5,197 nucleotides of DNA from Bacteroidales bacterium. GTDB taxonomy: Bacteria; Bacteroidota; Bacteroidia; Bacteroidales; UBA12077. Position numbers and translations under genes: made by a program. The stretch's first letter is position 1; each line of letters starts with the position of its first letter. The notes beneath the pieces were generated by a model. It searched no databases. It was given only the letters and a program-made list of their open reading frames with translations, and was not told the origin of the DNA. The stretch is taken from positions 1 through 5,197 of the forward strand of contig JAUVUS010000224.1 in NCBI GenBank assembly GCA_030600865.1, read 5' to 3'. This document shows, in pieces, positions 1-5,197 of this stretch.

Positions 1-724
1 ATTTAAAGAAGTTCACGAATATTTGGCAGATCGAGGAGTTTTGATAAAAAATAATGATAAAATTGCATATCAAAAACTGATCCTCGACCAAATTGAAAAG
101 AGTTTTAATGTTAGTCTTGCCAGCCAATTTAATTATTCATTAACTAAAAACAGAATAAAAATGATGACAAGAATAAATTCAGGAAAACTAGCAAAATTTA
201 AAATTTTATTAGTATTACCATTAATTGCAATATTATTAATGGCATTTTCAATCGAGATTTCAAAAGAAAAAGATCAGAATCAATCACACATTCAAACACA
301 AGAACAAAGTAGCTCTGTTCCTTCAATTTTCCCAGTTAAAAAGGTAGAGGGAGTTAAAATTTCATCAGCTTATGGAATACGCATGCATCCAATTAAGAAA
401 GTTAAGATGATGCATAATGCTGTTGATATTAAAGCTCCTGAAGGAACACCGGTTTATGCTACCGCCGATGGTTTGGTTCGTAAGGTAAAACAAAATCACA
501 AAGAGGGTAAAGCTTATGGAAGATATATTACTATTGACCATGAAGATGGTTACTCTACCTTATATTCTCAGCTTTCCGGATACAACGTGAAAGAAGGGCA
601 GGAAGTAAATAAAGGTGATGTAATTGGATATGTTGGACAATCAGGAATTTCGACAGGCCCGCATTTACATTACGAAGTAAAAAAAGATGGCGAAAATGTA
701 GATCCGGAAGATTACTTCGAATAA
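1..724 (+). CDS. M56 (BlaR1-type) / M23 (LytM-type) fusion metallopeptidase, 5' end missing
   Basis: This is the C-terminal part (240 residues from the first full codon at base 2) of a membrane protein that begins before the window. A TTG at base 23 could be mistaken for a start, but the frame is open to the window edge and reads FKEVHEYLADRGVL. That is typical of the end of an M56 peptidase domain, where the Glu of E-x-x-A-D is a likely zinc ligand. One hydrophobic helix follows (about bases 194-253), then a Ser/Gln-rich linker and an M23 domain from about base 350, probably outside the cytoplasmic membrane. The M23 domain has R-x-HP, HNAVD (413-427; usually H-x-G-x-D), GYSTLYSQLS and the HLH motif (662-670). 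The usual catalytic His of Y-x-HL is Gln (569-571). M56 proteins normally sense and signal with a BlaI-type repressor; M23 domains cut or bind peptidoglycan cross-links. An upstream blaI-like gene is expected but not visible. The combined architecture is clear; activity of the M23 part is uncertain. Confidence 0.9.
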   Translation, partial: FKEVHEYLADRGVLIKNNDKIAYQKLILDQIEKSFNVSLASQFNYSLTKNRIKMMTRINSGKLAKFKILLVLPLIAILLMAFSIEISKEKDQNQSHIQTQEQSSSVPSIFPVKKVEGVKISSAYGIRMHPIKKVKMMHNAVDIKAPEGTPVYATADGLVRKVKQNHKEGKAYGRYITIDHEDGYSTLYSQLSGYNVKEGQEVNKGDVIGYVGQSGISTGPHLHYEVKKDGENVDPEDYFE

Positions 725-751
725 TCAAATTAATATTGTTTCGTTAAAATT

Positions 752-859
752 AGAACGCGGATAATACTGATCGATCCGCCGATTGGCGGAATGCAGATTT
801 ACACAGATTTTTTATTAATCTCTGCCAGTCCGGCAGGCTGGCGTTTTTATCCGCGTTCT
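752..859. repeat. Intergenic repeat with 13-bp terminal inverted repeats and nested GC-rich palindromes
   Basis: The ends are a perfect inverted repeat: agaacgcggataa at 752-764 and ttatccgcgttct at 847-859. Inside lie gcagattt at 793-800 and aatctctgc at 817-825, which pair imperfectly. Two GC-rich hairpins sit within: tccgcc/ggcgga (775-780 with 785-790) and ctgcc/ggcag (822-826 with 832-836). The latter is also framed by gccag/ctggc (824-828 with 838-842). The outer sequence resembles dispersed CGCGGAT-type repeats that I associate with Bacteroidota intergenic regions; that link is from memory. As RNA it could fold into a long hairpin just after the M56/M23 stop codon and may act in 3'-end formation, but no clean U-tract follows. 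Confidence 0.7.
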
Positions 860-1098
860 TTTCAAATAAACATTATTATACTAAACGTCCATGAAGTTAA
901 AACATTGACCTTTCGAGTGGATATCCTTGTTCGATATTTTTTTATCCATGCAATAATTAAAGGTTAAGATAACAATCTTTTTTAATCTATGCTTCTATTT
1001 ACATTAATAATTAACGAGTTAGTTCGTCAAAATTAATTGGCAATGCGAGTAATATTTGTTACAATTGTATTGTATTTTGAATCGATGTTGATGCTGTT
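860..1098. other. AT-rich intergenic sequence, no gene seen
   Basis: No open frame with coding character and no RNA gene was recognised here. It should contain the promoter of the histidine kinase gene. The best candidate near the start, tattttg at 1073-1079, lacks one base of the Bacteroidota TAnnTTTG pattern and would leave a leader of only about 15 bases. An in-frame stop (tga, 1078-1080) just upstream limits the kinase start to 1099. Confidence 0.5.
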
Positions 1099-3324
1099 AT
1101 GGCTAAGCTTTCCGATATATTACAACAGTTTAAAACTGAAATAAGTCAATTAATTCAGGAAAAAGAGTATTCAAAAATTCTAAATAAAATCGATAATCTA
1201 CATAAACAACTAAGGATTGAAAATGATTTAAAGCAATTAAATGAGGACTTAGATAGAAGAATAACTGAAAAAACCCGGGAATTAAGTGATAGCGAAGAAA
1301 AGTTTAAAACCATTTTTCAATCATCTAGAGATGCATTAATGCTACTTACTACTAAAGGATTTTTCGATTGTAATCAGGCAACTATTGATATTTTCGGTTT
1401 TTCTAATAAGGAAGAGTTTCTTAATCTACATCCTTCGGATATTTCTCCGGTGTATCAACCAAATGGTGAAAATTCGATAGATCTGGCTAATAAATATATA
1501 AATGATGCTCAAAATAGGAAAATACCGATTTTCGAGTGGGTACATAAGAAAAAAAGCGGTGTATTTTTCTATTGTGAAGTTTTATTATCTCCTATAACTT
1601 TAGGTGGAAAAAATATCGTACATGCTGTGGTAAGAGATATTTCTGAAAGGAAGAAAGCCGAAAGTATAATTAAGAAAAGTGAAGAAAAATTTAGAAAACT
1701 TGCTGAACTATCACCATCCGGGATTTCTATTCAAAGAAAAAACAAATATTTTTATGTAAACCTTGCCTGGGCAGAAATTACAGGTTATAATATTGATGAA
1801 ATGGATAATGTTAGCCCATTTGATATTATACATCCTGATATGAAAGATTTTGTTTGGGAACTTTCTGATAATAAACTAAAAAAGAAAGGAGCAACCTTAC
1901 GGTATAATCTTAAAATTATAACAAAACAAAAAAAGATAAAATGGCTCGATATTTCAATTTCTACAATTGTGTTTGAAAATGAATTTGCATCCATAGCAGT
2001 TTATAATGATATTACCGAAGTGCGTGAAATCCAGGATGCTCTTAAATCAAGCGAGGAAAAATACCGAAGTTTAATAGAAAATCTTAAATATGAATATTTC
2101 TTTTACAGGCATAAGCTTGATGGAGTTTTTGAATATATAAGTCCTTCAATAAACAATGTACTGGGTTATTCTCAGAAAGAATTCATGACTCATTTTTCCA
2201 AATATTTAACCGACAATCCGATTAATAAAGAGGTTAATAAAAAAACAGAACTTTCAATAAAAGGGATTCAGCAGTTACCATACGAACTTGAAATTTATGA
2301 TTCGAATAATAACACTCACATATTAGAAGTTTCAGAAACGCCATTAACTGATATTGAAGGAAATGTTATTGCAGTAGAAGGTATTGCACATGATATAACA
2401 AAACAGAAGGAAGCAGAAGAAACAATCAATCAACAATTAGAAGAAATTACAGTCCAGAATGAAGAAATACGGTCGACTAATGAAGAAATACATGCTGTAA
2501 ATGATGATCTTGAAAGAAGAATTGAAGAAATAAACAGACTAAATGAAAATCTGAAAATAAGCGAAAATGAATTAAGAGTCTCAAACACTCAAAAAGATAA
2601 ATTTTTCTCATTATTAGCGCATGATTTGAGAAGCCCGATTGGTAATTTCTTGCAAATTTCAGAATTACTTAAATTGAATTATGAAGAACTCTCGAAAGAC
2701 CAAATACACGATTTCTTTGATAATCTGTATAGTTTAGCTGATAGAACTTTTAAATTGCTTGAAAATCTTTTAATGTGGTCGCGAAGTCAACTAGGGAAAT
2801 TGGAAATTGAAACAAGCGCAATTGAGTTATATAAAGTAGTTGAAGGTGTTGCATATTTATGTGAAGCGAATTTAAAATCAAAAAGTATTCAATTTAATAA
2901 TGAGCTGCCTCACGATCTAATTGTTATGGCTGATCTGAATATAATTCAAACACTATTCAGAAATTTGATTAGTAATGCTATTAAATTTTCGTATCCGGGA
3001 GGGAATATTACTATTAGCAGTAAAAAGGAGATTGATAAATTGAATAAAAGTGAATACTATATTATTTCAGTTAAAGATACTGGTGTTGGTATTCCCGAAG
3101 ATAAGCTCGAGAAAATTTTTGAAATGGATAAAAATTATACAACTCTTGGTACAGAAAATGAAAAAGGAACCGGTTTAGGATTGTTTTTGTGCAAAGAGCT
3201 AATAGAAAAGAATGGAGAAAAAATTTGGGTTGGGAGCAAAGAAAGCAACCTGCCTGACACCCGCCTGCCGGACGGACAGGGCAGGCAAGGAGGAAGCACT
3301 TTTTACTTTACCCTGAGGCGTTAG
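1099..3324 (+). CDS. Soluble sensor histidine kinase with three PAS domains
   Basis: The 741-residue protein has no membrane segment or signal peptide, so it should sense an intracellular signal. The order is an N-terminal coiled coil (about 1-65), PAS1 (66-187, ending DISERKKAE), PAS2 (194-309), PAS3 (318-434, ending DITKQKEAE), a long coiled coil (436-500), a HisKA dimerisation domain and a HATPase_c domain. The phosphoacceptor is H508 in LLAHDLRSP. The ATP site shows the N box (N622 and N626 in RNLISNAIKF), the G1 box DTGVG (660-664) and the G2 box GTGLGL (690-695), so all key residues are intact. The start is the first in-frame ATG after a stop at 1078-1080. There is no receiver or output domain and no response-regulator gene in the window, so its partner is unknown. 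Residues 718-731 are encoded by a GC-rich palindromic insert not expected in the family; the final strand GSTFYFTL is retained. The ligand or cofactor of the PAS domains cannot be predicted. Confidence 0.95.
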   Translation: MAKLSDILQQFKTEISQLIQEKEYSKILNKIDNLHKQLRIENDLKQLNEDLDRRITEKTRELSDSEEKFKTIFQSSRDALMLLTTKGFFDCNQATIDIFGFSNKEEFLNLHPSDISPVYQPNGENSIDLANKYINDAQNRKIPIFEWVHKKKSGVFFYCEVLLSPITLGGKNIVHAVVRDISERKKAESIIKKSEEKFRKLAELSPSGISIQRKNKYFYVNLAWAEITGYNIDEMDNVSPFDIIHPDMKDFVWELSDNKLKKKGATLRYNLKIITKQKKIKWLDISISTIVFENEFASIAVYNDITEVREIQDALKSSEEKYRSLIENLKYEYFFYRHKLDGVFEYISPSINNVLGYSQKEFMTHFSKYLTDNPINKEVNKKTELSIKGIQQLPYELEIYDSNNNTHILEVSETPLTDIEGNVIAVEGIAHDITKQKEAEETINQQLEEITVQNEEIRSTNEEIHAVNDDLERRIEEINRLNENLKISENELRVSNTQKDKFFSLLAHDLRSPIGNFLQISELLKLNYEELSKDQIHDFFDNLYSLADRTFKLLENLLMWSRSQLGKLEIETSAIELYKVVEGVAYLCEANLKSKSIQFNNELPHDLIVMADLNIIQTLFRNLISNAIKFSYPGGNITISSKKEIDKLNKSEYYIISVKDTGVGIPEDKLEKIFEMDKNYTTLGTENEKGTGLGLFLCKELIEKNGEKIWVGSKESNLPDTRLPDGQGRQGGSTFYFTLRR
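3250..3291 (+). repeat. GC-rich palindromic element inserted in frame in the kinase gene
   Basis: This 42-base stretch is far richer in G+C than the surrounding gene and contains a 7-bp stem, gcctgcc at 3263-3269 with ggcaggc at 3280-3286. A further tgcctg/caggca pairing (3251-3256 with 3282-3287) offers an alternative fold. It encodes about 14 residues rich in Pro, Asp, Gly, Arg and Gln (LPDTRLPDGQGRQG) between KESN and GSTFYFTL, where related kinases usually have only a few residues. The 11-mer gcctgccggac at 3263-3273 also occurs on the opposite strand at 828-838, inside the upstream intergenic repeat. The length is a multiple of three, so the frame is kept. The exact edges are approximate. 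Confidence 0.7.
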
Positions 3325-3347
3325 TTAATTAAACTAAAATCTAAAAA

Positions 3348-3554
3348 ATGAAATTCATGATTTGTCCGCAATGTGGTATTGCATATTTTTATGTTAAGAA
3401 TAAGCAAGGTGAGTGGATGAATATAAAAGTTACAAGAGAATTGGATATCATTCCCGTTGATGAATCAAAAAGCCTGGAAGGATTTAATTTGAATGAATTA
3501 TTTTGTTTGGGTTGTTCCTGGCATGGTAAAATAAATGACTTAAAGAAATATTAA
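3348..3554 (+). CDS. Small four-cysteine zinc-ribbon-like protein of unknown function
   Basis: This 68-residue protein carries two CxxC pairs, C6-P-Q-C9 near the N-terminus and C53-L-G-C56 near the C-terminus, about 43 residues apart. That arrangement suggests one zinc-ribbon fold closed by a single metal ion. The middle segment has alternating hydrophobic and polar residues compatible with short beta strands. There is no signal peptide or membrane helix, so it is probably cytoplasmic. It begins 23 bases after the histidine kinase stop codon on the same strand and is probably co-transcribed. The start is the first ATG after a short AT-rich leader without a Shine-Dalgarno site; M4 (3357) is a possible alternative. 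I do not recognise a named family. A role with the kinase is suggested only by proximity, and a nucleic-acid or protein-binding role is only a guess from the fold. Confidence 0.8.
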   Translation: MKFMICPQCGIAYFYVKNKQGEWMNIKVTRELDIIPVDESKSLEGFNLNELFCLGCSWHGKINDLKKY

Positions 3555-3605
3555 ATAATTAAAGATCAATGTTGTTTAGTTAAGATTTTATTAACTATAA
3601 GATAT

Positions 3606-3656
3606 AGATTCCTGCATTACTCACTTCGCTCATGAAAAAAGTTCGCAGGAATGACA
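3606..3656 (+). repeat. Palindromic repeat, copy A (agattcctgc...gcaggaatgac)
   Basis: A perfect 8-bp inverted pair, attcctgc at 3608-3615 and gcaggaat at 3645-3652, encloses a 29-base loop. Its ends (agattcc and ggaatgac) match those of copy B downstream in the opposite orientation. It lies in the non-coding sequence after the zinc-ribbon gene. Confidence 0.6.
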
Positions 3657-3680
3657 TTGTGGTAGGATAATAAACTTTTT

Positions 3681-3706
3681 GTCATTCCGCACTTGATGCG
3701 GAATCT
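3681..3706 (-). repeat. Palindromic repeat, copy B (gtcattccgca...tgcggaatct)
   Basis: A perfect 8-bp stem, attccgca at 3684-3691 and tgcggaat at 3697-3704, with a 5-base loop. Read on the minus strand it starts agattcc and ends ggaatgac like copy A, so the two are diverged members of one family in inverted orientation. I recall similar GTCATTCCGCA...TGCGGAATCT sequences as common intergenic repeats in Bacteroidota; that is unchecked. Confidence 0.65.
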
Positions 3707-3742
3707 CATTAATTAAATGACATTGAATTACAAATCGCTAAA

Positions 3743-3780
3743 ATAAACAGGGCTGTCAATTTCGACAGCCCTTTGTTTAT
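3743..3780 (+). terminator. Intrinsic terminator downstream of the kinase/zinc-ribbon unit
   Basis: A perfect 9-bp stem, agggctgtc at 3749-3757 and gacagccct at 3764-3772, has a 6-base loop and is followed by ttgtttat. Beyond a two-base bulge, ataaac (3743-3748) pairs with gtttat (3775-3780), extending the helix. The preceding A-rich strand means it could also terminate transcription from the other direction. It lies about 190 bases after the zinc-ribbon stop codon, with the palindromic repeats in between, so it probably ends that transcription unit. Confidence 0.8.
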
Positions 3781-3851
3781 ATTCTTACAAAAATTTCAAT
3801 TTGCAGTCATTCTAAATTAGAATAAAATTGCCCATGTATAAAGGGTTTTGT

Positions 3852-3960
3852 AAGGTGTCAACATCACTTGAATATCTCTGTTAAATAAAATATAAAAAAT
3901 AATCACAAAACAGGGGGTCACCTTTTTGCATATTTCGGAATAAATAGGTGAAGACTACCC
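3852..3960. mobile_element. Possible remnant of an IS21-type element end, no transposase
   Basis: The stretch holds aaggtgtcaacatcacttga at 3852-3871 and ggggtcacctttttgcatat at 3914-3933, followed by cggaataaataggtgaagac (3936-3955). The GGTCACCTT...CGGAATA...GGTG pattern recalls the repeated motifs near the ends of some IS21-family elements. No istA or istB coding sequence is present, and the likeness is from memory only. It may simply be ordinary intergenic DNA that includes regulatory sequence for the nuclease gene. Confidence 0.2.
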
Positions 3961-3973
3961 TTATCTCTTTTCT

Positions 3974-3990
3974 TGCTATATATTATAGCA
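3974..3990. promoter_or_regulatory. 17-bp palindrome upstream of the nuclease gene, possible operator
   Basis: The sequence tgctatatattatagca is a perfect palindrome of 7-bp arms around a central tat. It sits about 50 bases upstream of the start codon of the nuclease gene, a suitable place for a repressor or activator site. It is AT-rich, so chance origin is possible. A second short inverted repeat (ctttttt/aaaaaag at 4007-4021) lies between it and the gene. Confidence 0.3.
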
Positions 3991-4041
3991 TGCTTATTAT
4001 TTTTTGCTTTTTTCAAAAAAGATTAAATAAAATACTAAAAC

Positions 4042-5004
4042 ATGATTAACCCGAAAAATTACCTGAAAGGCATGACTGTTGCCCAAGCCAAACAATTAAA
4101 AAAATTAAGGGCAACCATTGAAAAAACTAAATTACCTCCCCGAAACGTTGATCAAAACCTTTTAATAGCAACATTTAATATTCGCGAATTTGGCGAGAAA
4201 CCGCGTGAATCATTTGCGATTAATGCTTTGGCCGAAATAATATCTTCTTTTGATATTGTTGCGATTCAGGAATTAAGAAGTAATCTATCCGATCTCAAAC
4301 GATTAATGGATGTATTAGGTCCATACTGGAAAGTAATTTTTAATGATCCTGCGGGTGCTAAAAAAAATAAAGGAAATGATGAACGTTTAGCATACATCTA
4401 TGATGGCAGAATCCTGAAATTTACGGGTATGGCGGCCGAGCTCTTAATTTCAGATTACTTTTTCGGTAATGATGATGGCAGAACAGTTCCATGGCGCACC
4501 CCTTATATGGTTTCATTCCGTGCTGGCACTTTCGATTTTATGATGCTTACAGTGCATATTCAATGGAATAAGAAAGGTGGAATTAAGGCAAGAACAAAAG
4601 AAATTGCAATGATTGCCAAATGGATTAAAGAACGTAGCGATAAATCGAAATTATACGACCAGGATATATTTATTCTTGGTGATTTTAATATTCCATCATT
4701 AGGAAGCCAAACTTTTAAAGCCTTAATCGATAATGGACTCGAAATTCCTGAAGAATTACATGAAATAAAAACAAATCTTAAGAAAAGTAAGCATTACGAT
4801 CAAATAGCATATTTTAAAGAGAATACCAATTGTTCTATAATATCAGCAGGTATTATTGATTTTTATGATACATTCTTTAAGGGATTAACTGATGATTATG
4901 ATGACATGACATATCAAATTTCCGACCATTTACCTTTATATGCAGAAATTAGAATTAATGAAACAGATTTAGATCAAATGATTAAAAACGGTGATCTCTT
5001 ATAA
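4042..5004 (+). CDS. Endonuclease/exonuclease/phosphatase (DNase I-like) family protein
   Basis: The 320-residue protein shows the complete motif series of the metal-dependent EEP fold: N46 in IATFNIREF, E77 in VAIQEL, R115 and Y118 in ERLAYIY, RTPY (152-155), H172 in TVHIQW, D214 and N216 in LGDFNIP, D253 in YDQIAYF, and D295-H296 in SDHLP. These are the residues that bind magnesium and carry out phosphodiester hydrolysis, so the enzyme is probably active. The catalytic domain starts near residue 38, preceded by a basic Lys/Arg-rich N-terminal segment that may be helical. There is no signal peptide, so it should act in the cytoplasm. The substrate (DNA, RNA, phospholipid or a small phosphoester) cannot be told from sequence. 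The first ATG after an A-rich leader is chosen; M11 (4072) is an alternative. An amidohydrolase-like gene follows after 44 bases, probably in the same transcript. Confidence 0.92.
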   Translation: MINPKNYLKGMTVAQAKQLKKLRATIEKTKLPPRNVDQNLLIATFNIREFGEKPRESFAINALAEIISSFDIVAIQELRSNLSDLKRLMDVLGPYWKVIFNDPAGAKKNKGNDERLAYIYDGRILKFTGMAAELLISDYFFGNDDGRTVPWRTPYMVSFRAGTFDFMMLTVHIQWNKKGGIKARTKEIAMIAKWIKERSDKSKLYDQDIFILGDFNIPSLGSQTFKALIDNGLEIPEELHEIKTNLKKSKHYDQIAYFKENTNCSIISAGIIDFYDTFFKGLTDDYDDMTYQISDHLPLYAEIRINETDLDQMIKNGDLL

Positions 5005-5048
5005 AACCTATATTCTTTTAAATATTAACCTATTAAAAATCAGGAAAA

Positions 5049-5197
5049 ATGAAAAAAAAGGAATTTTTGAAAAGAGCAATGAATGAAATAGATGATAATC
5101 CTTCATCCAGGATTCCTCAAACAGTAAAGAATATAAAAGATAATAATGATTACATGTACGATGCACATATGCATGTTTTCGATAAAAAATGTGCAGC
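5049..5197 (+). CDS. N-terminus of an amidohydrolase-like protein, 3' end missing
   Basis: Forty-nine codons are visible before the window ends. The protein starts with a Lys-rich, polar segment (MKKKEFLKRAMNEIDDN) without a hydrophobic core, so it is not an obvious signal peptide. It then reaches YDAHMHVFDK, in which D38-A-H40-M-H42 is the H-x-H metal-binding motif that follows the first strand of the amidohydrolase TIM barrel (TatD/PHP-like and related metal-dependent hydrolases share it). A short aggaaa sequence precedes the ATG at only 3-4 bases, too close for a normal Shine-Dalgarno site. It is 44 bases downstream of the nuclease gene with no terminator between, so co-transcription is likely. 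The substrate and exact subfamily cannot be judged from this fragment. Confidence 0.7.
   Translation, partial: MKKKEFLKRAMNEIDDNPSSRIPQTVKNIKDNNDYMYDAHMHVFDKKCA

Noticed and set aside
23..724. TTG at base 23 as the true start of a 233-residue M23 peptidase
   Set aside because: The frame stays open to the window edge and the preceding codons continue the M56 sequence FKEVHEYLAD, so the gene begins upstream and the TTG is an internal Leu codon.
919..926. Palindrome ggatatcc as a regulatory site
   Set aside because: Eight bases is too short to stand out from chance and nothing around it supports a function.
1055..1079. Bacteroidota-type promoter for the kinase (tttg at 1055-1058 and tattttg at 1073-1079)
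   Set aside because: The -7 element lacks one base of TAnnTTTG and the 14-base gap is shorter than the usual spacing, so it is not listed as a feature.
1785..1994. Open frame of 69 codons on the minus strand
   Set aside because: It lies wholly inside the PAS2 coding region of the kinase, has a low-complexity Ser/Phe/Ile-rich translation and no recognisable motif.
3606..3706. CRISPR array
   Set aside because: Only two diverged copies in opposite orientation, without regular spacers and without cas genes.

Overview
The window is AT-rich and its coding style points to a member of the Bacteroidota. Start codons are preceded by A-rich leaders rather than clear Shine-Dalgarno sites. The histidine kinase has the type of C-terminus common in that phylum (DKNYTTLGT, then GTGLGLFLCKELIEKNG). 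A combined M56/M23 peptidase and intergenic repeats of the kind seen in these genomes are also present. This assignment is inference from sequence style, not from a database match.

Layout, all genes on the + strand. Bases 1-724 are the 3' end of a gene for a membrane M56 (BlaR1-type) metallopeptidase fused to an M23 (LytM-type) domain; its beginning lies outside the window. Bases 725-1098 are intergenic. They hold a repeat bounded by a perfect 13-bp inverted repeat, with two GC-rich palindromes nested inside, followed by AT-rich sequence without a recognisable gene. Bases 1099-3324 encode a soluble histidine kinase with three PAS domains. It is followed after 23 bases by a 68-residue four-cysteine, zinc-ribbon-like protein (3348-3554). 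Bases 3555-4041 are a long intergenic stretch. It contains two related palindromic repeats in opposite orientation, a good intrinsic terminator, a doubtful remnant resembling IS21-type ends and a 17-bp palindrome. Bases 4042-5004 encode a cytoplasmic endonuclease/exonuclease/phosphatase-family protein. The start of an amidohydrolase-like gene (5049 onwards) follows after 44 bases and runs off the window.

The genes form at least three probable transcription units: the M56/M23 gene with unseen upstream partners, the kinase with the zinc-ribbon protein, and the nuclease with the amidohydrolase. I see no shared pathway across the three and no convincing new multi-gene system. The most interesting signals are small. 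A GC-rich palindromic element is inserted in frame in the C-terminus of the histidine kinase and shares an 11-bp core with an element nested in the upstream intergenic repeat. The M23 domain also has a Gln where the family normally has a catalytic His.
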